A stretch of DNA of 38,887 nt. Origin: Alphaproteobacteria bacterium. GTDB taxonomy: Bacteria; Pseudomonadota; Alphaproteobacteria; Sphingomonadales; Emcibacteraceae. Location of the stretch: contig JAJRQU010000082.1 of NCBI GenBank assembly GCA_024280095.1, positions 1 to 38,887 of the forward strand, written 5' to 3'. The notes beneath the pieces were generated by a model. That model saw only the letters and a program-made list of their open reading frames with translations, was not told the origin of the DNA and searched no databases. This document shows, piece after piece, positions 35,173 through 38,887 of this stretch (its first letter is position 1; each line of letters starts with the position of its first letter). The position numbers were made by a program, and so were the translations under genes.

Positions 35173-35762
35173 TGGGCGGTAAAAAACCACGGGACAGCTT
35201 AAGCGCGGAGGAAAAAAAACTCTGGCAGAAAGTCACTGAAAATATTGCCAGATTAAACAGTAATCAAGCCATGACCCCCCTTGTCCGCAAGTCGTTTTAT
35301 TTAAATAATGTGTCAGAAAACTTTTCTTTTAACACCCAAAAACCCTTAACTGCCCCTGCGGCGCGGTTAAATGAGCAGGCCTTTTCGCTTAAAGATATGG
35401 ATCATAACTGGCAGCAGAAACTGCGGCGCGGCGCGGCAAAACCTGAAGGAAAAATCGATCTTCACGGTATGTCTCAAGACCGGGCTTTTGATGCGCTCAC
35501 CCGTTACATCGAAGAGGCGCACCGCCGCGGTAAAAGATCTATTTTGGTGGTTACGGGCAAGGGTCGCCAAAAAACCGGCGCCAAAGGAAGCGGGATCTTA
35601 AGGGCTAATGTGCCAAGGTGGCTGTCTCAGGGGGCCTTGGCGCAATATATTGTCTCTTATTATTCGGCTAACACCGAACATGGCGGTGACGGCGCGTTAT
35701 ATGTGGTCTTGAAGCGGGGGCAGAACGTAAAGCAGGGTGCACCGCCGGGGGCGAATGTATGA
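35172..35762 (+). CDS. Smr/MutS family protein
   Basis: 196 residues. A polar N-terminal half precedes a C-terminal Smr domain with DLHGMSQDRAFDAL (96-109) and VVTGKGRQKTGAKGSGILR. The Smr domain is a DNA/RNA endonuclease-like fold; small stand-alone members such as SmrB in E. coli act in ribosome rescue. Its exact role here is unknown. It overlaps mltA by 1 bp and the next gene by 4 bp, so the three are likely translated as one unit. Confidence 0.9.
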   Translation: MGGKKPRDSLSAEEKKLWQKVTENIARLNSNQAMTPLVRKSFYLNNVSENFSFNTQKPLTAPAARLNEQAFSLKDMDHNWQQKLRRGAAKPEGKIDLHGMSQDRAFDALTRYIEEAHRRGKRSILVVTGKGRQKTGAKGSGILRANVPRWLSQGALAQYIVSYYSANTEHGGDGALYVVLKRGQNVKQGAPPGANV

Positions 35763-36121
35763 CACCGCTCGGTAAAAAAATAAGGCAGCTCAGGGCGGAC
35801 AAAGCCGTGAGCCAAAAGCAGATGGCATCAGATTTACATATTAGCCCGGCCTACCTGTCCGCATTGGAGCATGGCCACCGGGGCCAGCCTACGTGGGCCC
35901 TGGTGCAAAAGGTGATCAGCTATTTCAATTTAATTTGGGATGACGCAGAGGAGATCGAGCAGCTGGCCCGCAAATCGCATCCGAAAATCACGCTGGATAC
36001 ATCAGGATTATCACCGGAAGCTGTGATAATGGCCAATCAGATGGCCGATAATATTCGCCGCCTTGCGCCAGATCATATTGCGGAAATCATCAAAATTCTC
36101 AATAATATCCTCAAGAAATAA
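35759..36121 (+). CDS. XRE-family helix-turn-helix regulator
   Basis: 120 residues. A Cro/CI-type helix-turn-helix is clear at about 15-42 (SQKQMASDLHISPAYLSALE). The C-terminal half (VIMANQMADNIRRLAPDHIAEIIKILNNI) is helical and may dimerise. The target is unknown. It overlaps the Smr gene by ATGA and is the last gene of the mltA unit; it ends in a hairpin shared with the convergent corC-like gene. Confidence 0.88.
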   Translation: MTPLGKKIRQLRADKAVSQKQMASDLHISPAYLSALEHGHRGQPTWALVQKVISYFNLIWDDAEEIEQLARKSHPKITLDTSGLSPEAVIMANQMADNIRRLAPDHIAEIIKILNNILKK

Positions 36122-36126
36122 ATGCT

Positions 36127-36147
36127 GAGAAATAAACCCTATTTCTC
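36127..36147. terminator. Hairpin between convergent XRE gene and corC-like gene
   Basis: GAGAAATA-AACCC-TATTTCTC, a perfect 8-bp stem in the 17-bp gap and overlapping the corC-like stop codon. It has no strong T tract, so termination strength is uncertain. Confidence 0.5.
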
Positions 36148-37440
36148 GGGCCCGGCACTATCGGGAATAATCAATATAGAGGTGATTTGATTGCGGCGTC
36201 TTTTTAAGACCTCAAAAGTAAAGCCGGGGGTGGTTGATGTCTGTGTAAAGCGCTGACCGGGAAGGGGAATTGTTTCGGCAATATCAATGACATGTCCGGC
36301 AATCGTTGTCACATGCTCATCACTTAAGTTCCAATTAAACTGGCGGTTTAAGTCACGAATTGGTGTATCGCCCCGGGCAATGACCGACCCATTTTTCAAG
36401 GGTTTAATTTCCTCAGAAGACGTGTCATGTTCATCATAAATTTCACCGACAATTTCTTCCAGAATATCTTCAAGGGTTGTTACCCCCATAAAGTCGCCAT
36501 ATTCATCAACCACCAAAGCAAAGTGGGAATTTTTTGCTAAAAACAGGGCTAATTGTTCTTGCAGGCTGGTTGTTTCTGGTACAAACCATGGGTCATGGGC
36601 AATTTTGGTGAAATCAATATTTTTTGCTGAACCACCATTGGCCTTGATGGCGCGCAATACTTCCTTGGCATGAATGATGCCGATAATATTGTCGGGGTCT
36701 TCCCGCCAGAGGGGCAGCCTTGTATGGGGGCTATTGACCAATTGGGCAAAAATATCATCACTATTGTCATCCGCATTGATCATTTCCACATTTTTGCGAT
36801 GTACCATGACATCTTCAAGCTAAACATCCTGTAAATCAAGAATGCTGTCGAGCATGTCTTTATTGTATTTGATCAGGCCACCTTCGTGGGCTTGAAAACT
36901 AATGGCGCCCCGAATTTCATCATGAGCCGAGAACAGCTTTTGCCCGACAATGTCAATGCCGAACATCTTTAAGCTTCCCCGGACAATATATTGAACCAAT
37001 GTCATGAAGGGTGCAAAAAGCAGGACGACTAATTTGACAAAAGGGGCGGCCTTTAACGCGACGCGCTCAGGGTTGGAAATGGCGTAGGTTTTAGGTAATA
37101 CATCCGCGAAAACAAGTATGATTACGGTCATGACCAATGTGGCATAGACCACGCCGATTTCGCCAAATATCCGGATAAAAAATGCTGTGGCAAGGGCGGA
37201 TGCCAAAATATTCACCAGATTATTACCGAGCAGAATGGCTCCGATCAGGATTTCTGTATTATCGATGAGTTTTTCTATCACCTTGGCCCGTTTGTTGCCT
37301 TCTTTGGCCAAGCGATGAATTCGCGAAGGGGATGTGGCCGTTAATGCGGTTTCCGAACCAGAGAATGTTCCCGATAAAATGATCAAAAATAAAATGATGC
37401 CGGAAAAAATAAGAATTTCTATTATAAAATATGTTGTCAT
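36139..37440 (-). pseudogene. HlyC/CorC (CNNM-type) transporter gene with an in-frame amber codon
   Basis: The 1,302 bp read as 433 codons in one frame if a single TAG at 36822-36820 is passed over. The upstream part (206 aa, from 37440) is a DUF21/CNNM membrane domain with LSGTFSGSETALTATSPSRIHRL and four hydrophobic segments, ending in KYNKDMLDSILDLQDV. The downstream part continues LEDVMVHRKNVEMINAD as in intact homologues, with two CBS domains (KEVLRAIKA; DEYGDFMGVTTLEDILEEIVGEIYDEHD) and a CorC/HlyC C-terminus. The family moves divalent cations such as Mg2+. The TAG sits where the family usually has a residue like Glu, Thr or Ser, so one substitution explains it. The second part could restart at 36807. 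TAG also ends mnmG and hemE, so it is a real stop here. Confidence 0.85.
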
Positions 37441-37492
37441 GAAGCCTATACCGAAAAAGTTTTTAGTTAATTATATGAATTGGATTTTATGG

Positions 37493-38611
37493 TTAATTTA
37501 TGGCCGCCTGGAAAATTTCTTTGACGTCTTTGGGGTCTATCTTATTGCTCAAAAAAGCCTTTCCAATAGCGGATACTATCACAAAATTCACCCGCCCATC
37601 TGATTTTTTTTTATCCTGCAAAACATGGCCATATAATCGCTCCGCCGTCATTTTAACCTGTGATATTGGGTGGCCCGTTTTGCTTACGCGCGTTGGCAGG
37701 GACATTTCTTCCAGATGTTGTTGCAGCCTTTCGGCATCTTCTTTAGAGCAAAGGCCCATTTTAACCGATAAATTAAAGGCCATGACCATGCCAATGGCGA
37801 CGGCTTCCCCATGGAAAAGAAGATCTGAATATCCGGCCTCCGCCTCTAGCGCGTGACCAAAAGTATGACCAAGGTTAAGCAGGGCTCGATTGCCGCGCTC
37901 TTTTTCATCCTCGGCAACGACACGCGCTTTGGCTTGGCAGCTTTTGACAATGGCCTCCCGCCGGGCCTGTGGATCGCCAGAGATAATTTTCTGGCCATTT
38001 TTTTCCAGCCAGCTGAAAAACGCCGCATCGTCAATCAGGCCGTATTTCACCACTTCTGCATATCCCGCCAACAGCTGCCTTTTGGGCAAGCTGTTCAAAC
38101 TTCTGACATCGGTTAAAACCAGACAAGGCTGGTGAAAGCTGCCCACCAGGTTTTTGCCGCGCGGGCTGTTGATACCTGTTTTCCCGCCGACAGAACTATC
38201 AACCTGAGCCAGAAGTGTGGTCGGGATTTGGATAAAATCAATGCCGCGCATGTAAATGCTGGCGGCAAACCCCACCAAATCGCCAATGACGCCGCCGCCA
38301 AAGGCGATGATTATATCATTACGGTCTAATTTTAAAGACAGCAGCCGATCCAGCAAATTTTCCAAATGGCGAAAAGATTTTGTGGCCTCTCCTGCTGGCA
38401 TAATGATGGTGTCAAATTCTATGTTTGCCGAGACAAGCGACTTTTTAAGGCGCGGAAGTTGATGTTTTGCGACATTTTCATCCGTGATAACCACGGTTTT
38501 CAGCCTTGGCAACAGGGGGGCGATAAGCGCGCCGGCCTGATCCAGAAGACCGGTACCCACAAGGATATCATAACTATGGTTTTTCAGAGAAACCGTTATT
38601 TTCTGGGTCAT
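37493..38611 (-). CDS. aroB: 3-dehydroquinate synthase AroB
   Basis: 372 residues. It converts DAHP to 3-dehydroquinate, the second shikimate-pathway step. The NAD+-binding GGGVIGD is at 105-111, IPTTLLAQVDSSVGGKTGIN follows, and metal ligands E186 (in AGYAEVVKYG) and H249/H253 (LNLGHTFGHALEA) are present. Its ATG overlaps the aroK stop (ATGA), so aroK and aroB are likely coupled, with the corC-like gene 52 bp downstream. Confidence 0.97.
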   Translation of the reverse strand: MTQKITVSLKNHSYDILVGTGLLDQAGALIAPLLPRLKTVVITDENVAKHQLPRLKKSLVSANIEFDTIIMPAGEATKSFRHLENLLDRLLSLKLDRNDIIIAFGGGVIGDLVGFAASIYMRGIDFIQIPTTLLAQVDSSVGGKTGINSPRGKNLVGSFHQPCLVLTDVRSLNSLPKRQLLAGYAEVVKYGLIDDAAFFSWLEKNGQKIISGDPQARREAIVKSCQAKARVVAEDEKERGNRALLNLGHTFGHALEAEAGYSDLLFHGEAVAIGMVMAFNLSVKMGLCSKEDAERLQQHLEEMSLPTRVSKTGHPISQVKMTAERLYGHVLQDKKKSDGRVNFVIVSAIGKAFLSNKIDPKDVKEIFQAAIN

Positions 38612-38887
38612 TTTTTTTCTCTGTTTTTCATTTCGGAAATCTTTTTTGGCGCAAGATACTGGTTAAGCTTGCGAATAATATCATTGACCACTTTTTCATG
38701 AGGCCCGGCACCGGTTTCTACTGTAATGGCGGCTTGTCCATAGATGGGGTAGCGTATTTTGGCAAGATTCCGCAATATTTCTTCGGGGTTTCCTGTGCGA
38801 AGAAGGGGGCGCGTATTGCGCCGGGATGTCCGTTCCACCAAATGATCAATATCTGCCCTTAACCAAATCGTGATGGTTTTATCGAGC
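38608..38887 (-). CDS. aroK: Shikimate kinase AroK, C-terminal part (partial)
   Basis: About 92 C-terminal residues; the gene runs off the right edge. The visible part has WLRADIDHLVERTSRRNTRP followed by LLRTGNPEEIL, whose RPLL and surrounding LID-type region match AroK/AroL. It phosphorylates shikimate. The P-loop lies beyond the window. It ends with a Lys-rich tail, EMKNREKK, and overlaps aroB by 4 bp. Confidence 0.92.
   Translation of the reverse strand, partial: LDKTITIWLRADIDHLVERTSRRNTRPLLRTGNPEEILRNLAKIRYPIYGQAAITVETGAGPHEKVVNDIIRKLNQYLAPKKISEMKNREKK

Noticed and set aside
36820-36822. TAG as a recoded sense codon in this organism
   Set aside because: TAG ends mnmG and hemE at their normal C-termini, so general recoding is unlikely; local suppression cannot be excluded.
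1-38887. CRISPR array, transposase, integrase, prophage, tRNA or rRNA genes
   Set aside because: None seen on either strand; repeats found are short and intragenic or intergenic.

Overview
The window is core chromosome of an alphaproteobacterium of moderate GC content. It appears to span the chromosomal replication origin. Three things point to this class: the SUF block sufR-sufB-C-D-S-T-A, the order rho-hemJ-hemH-hemE | ppsR-aroE-coaE-dnaQ-secB, and the order mnmE-mnmG-rsmG-parA-parB with parS sites. The hemE | ppsR junction is where the Caulobacter crescentus origin lies. I cannot name a genus. I see no prophage, transposase, CRISPR array, rRNA or tRNA gene.

Layout. 1-435 is the 3' end of an NAD-dependent glutamate dehydrogenase gene. 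It converges through a repeat-bearing spacer on purH, a heparinase II/III-like gene, rpe and rsmB (minus strand). A short plus-strand stretch follows: an SDHAF4-like factor, sixA and a large patatin-like lipase. From 9.6 to 22.2 kb nearly everything is on the minus strand, in transcription order: an 86-aa DUF6489-like protein, mnmE, mnmG, rsmG, parA, parB, sufR, sufB, sufC, sufD, sufS, sufT, sufA. ogt (plus) and nhaC, rho, hemJ, hemH, hemE (minus) lead to a 415-bp gene-free segment at 28.3-28.7 kb, the best origin candidate. To its right ppsR, aroE, coaE and dnaQ run rightwards. secB and fxsA run leftwards, timA, mltA, an Smr gene and an XRE regulator run rightwards, and a corC-like gene, aroB and aroK (partial) run leftwards.

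How it fits together. Genes flanking the 28.3-28.7 kb gap mostly point away from it, as expected beside a bidirectional origin. The gap holds a cluster of DnaA-box-like nonamers and AT-rich tracts. parAB and two good parS sites lie 8-12 kb away. Two DnaA boxes sit inside the first codons of parA, and a TTAA-N7-TTAA (CtrA-type) motif sits next to the intergenic parS. Together these suggest a replication, segregation and cell-cycle control region. The other genes are housekeeping: Fe-S assembly, tRNA and rRNA modification, haem synthesis, shikimate pathway, envelope and export.

Oddities. A CorC/HlyC-type gene carries an in-frame amber codon between its membrane and CBS parts. Four unrelated genes (rsmG, aroE, coaE, timA) contain in-frame tandem repeats with a 12-bp unit, the aroE one being a Ser/Arg-rich insert between its two domains. 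I found no clearly new multi-gene system. The most interesting content is regulatory DNA and repeats.
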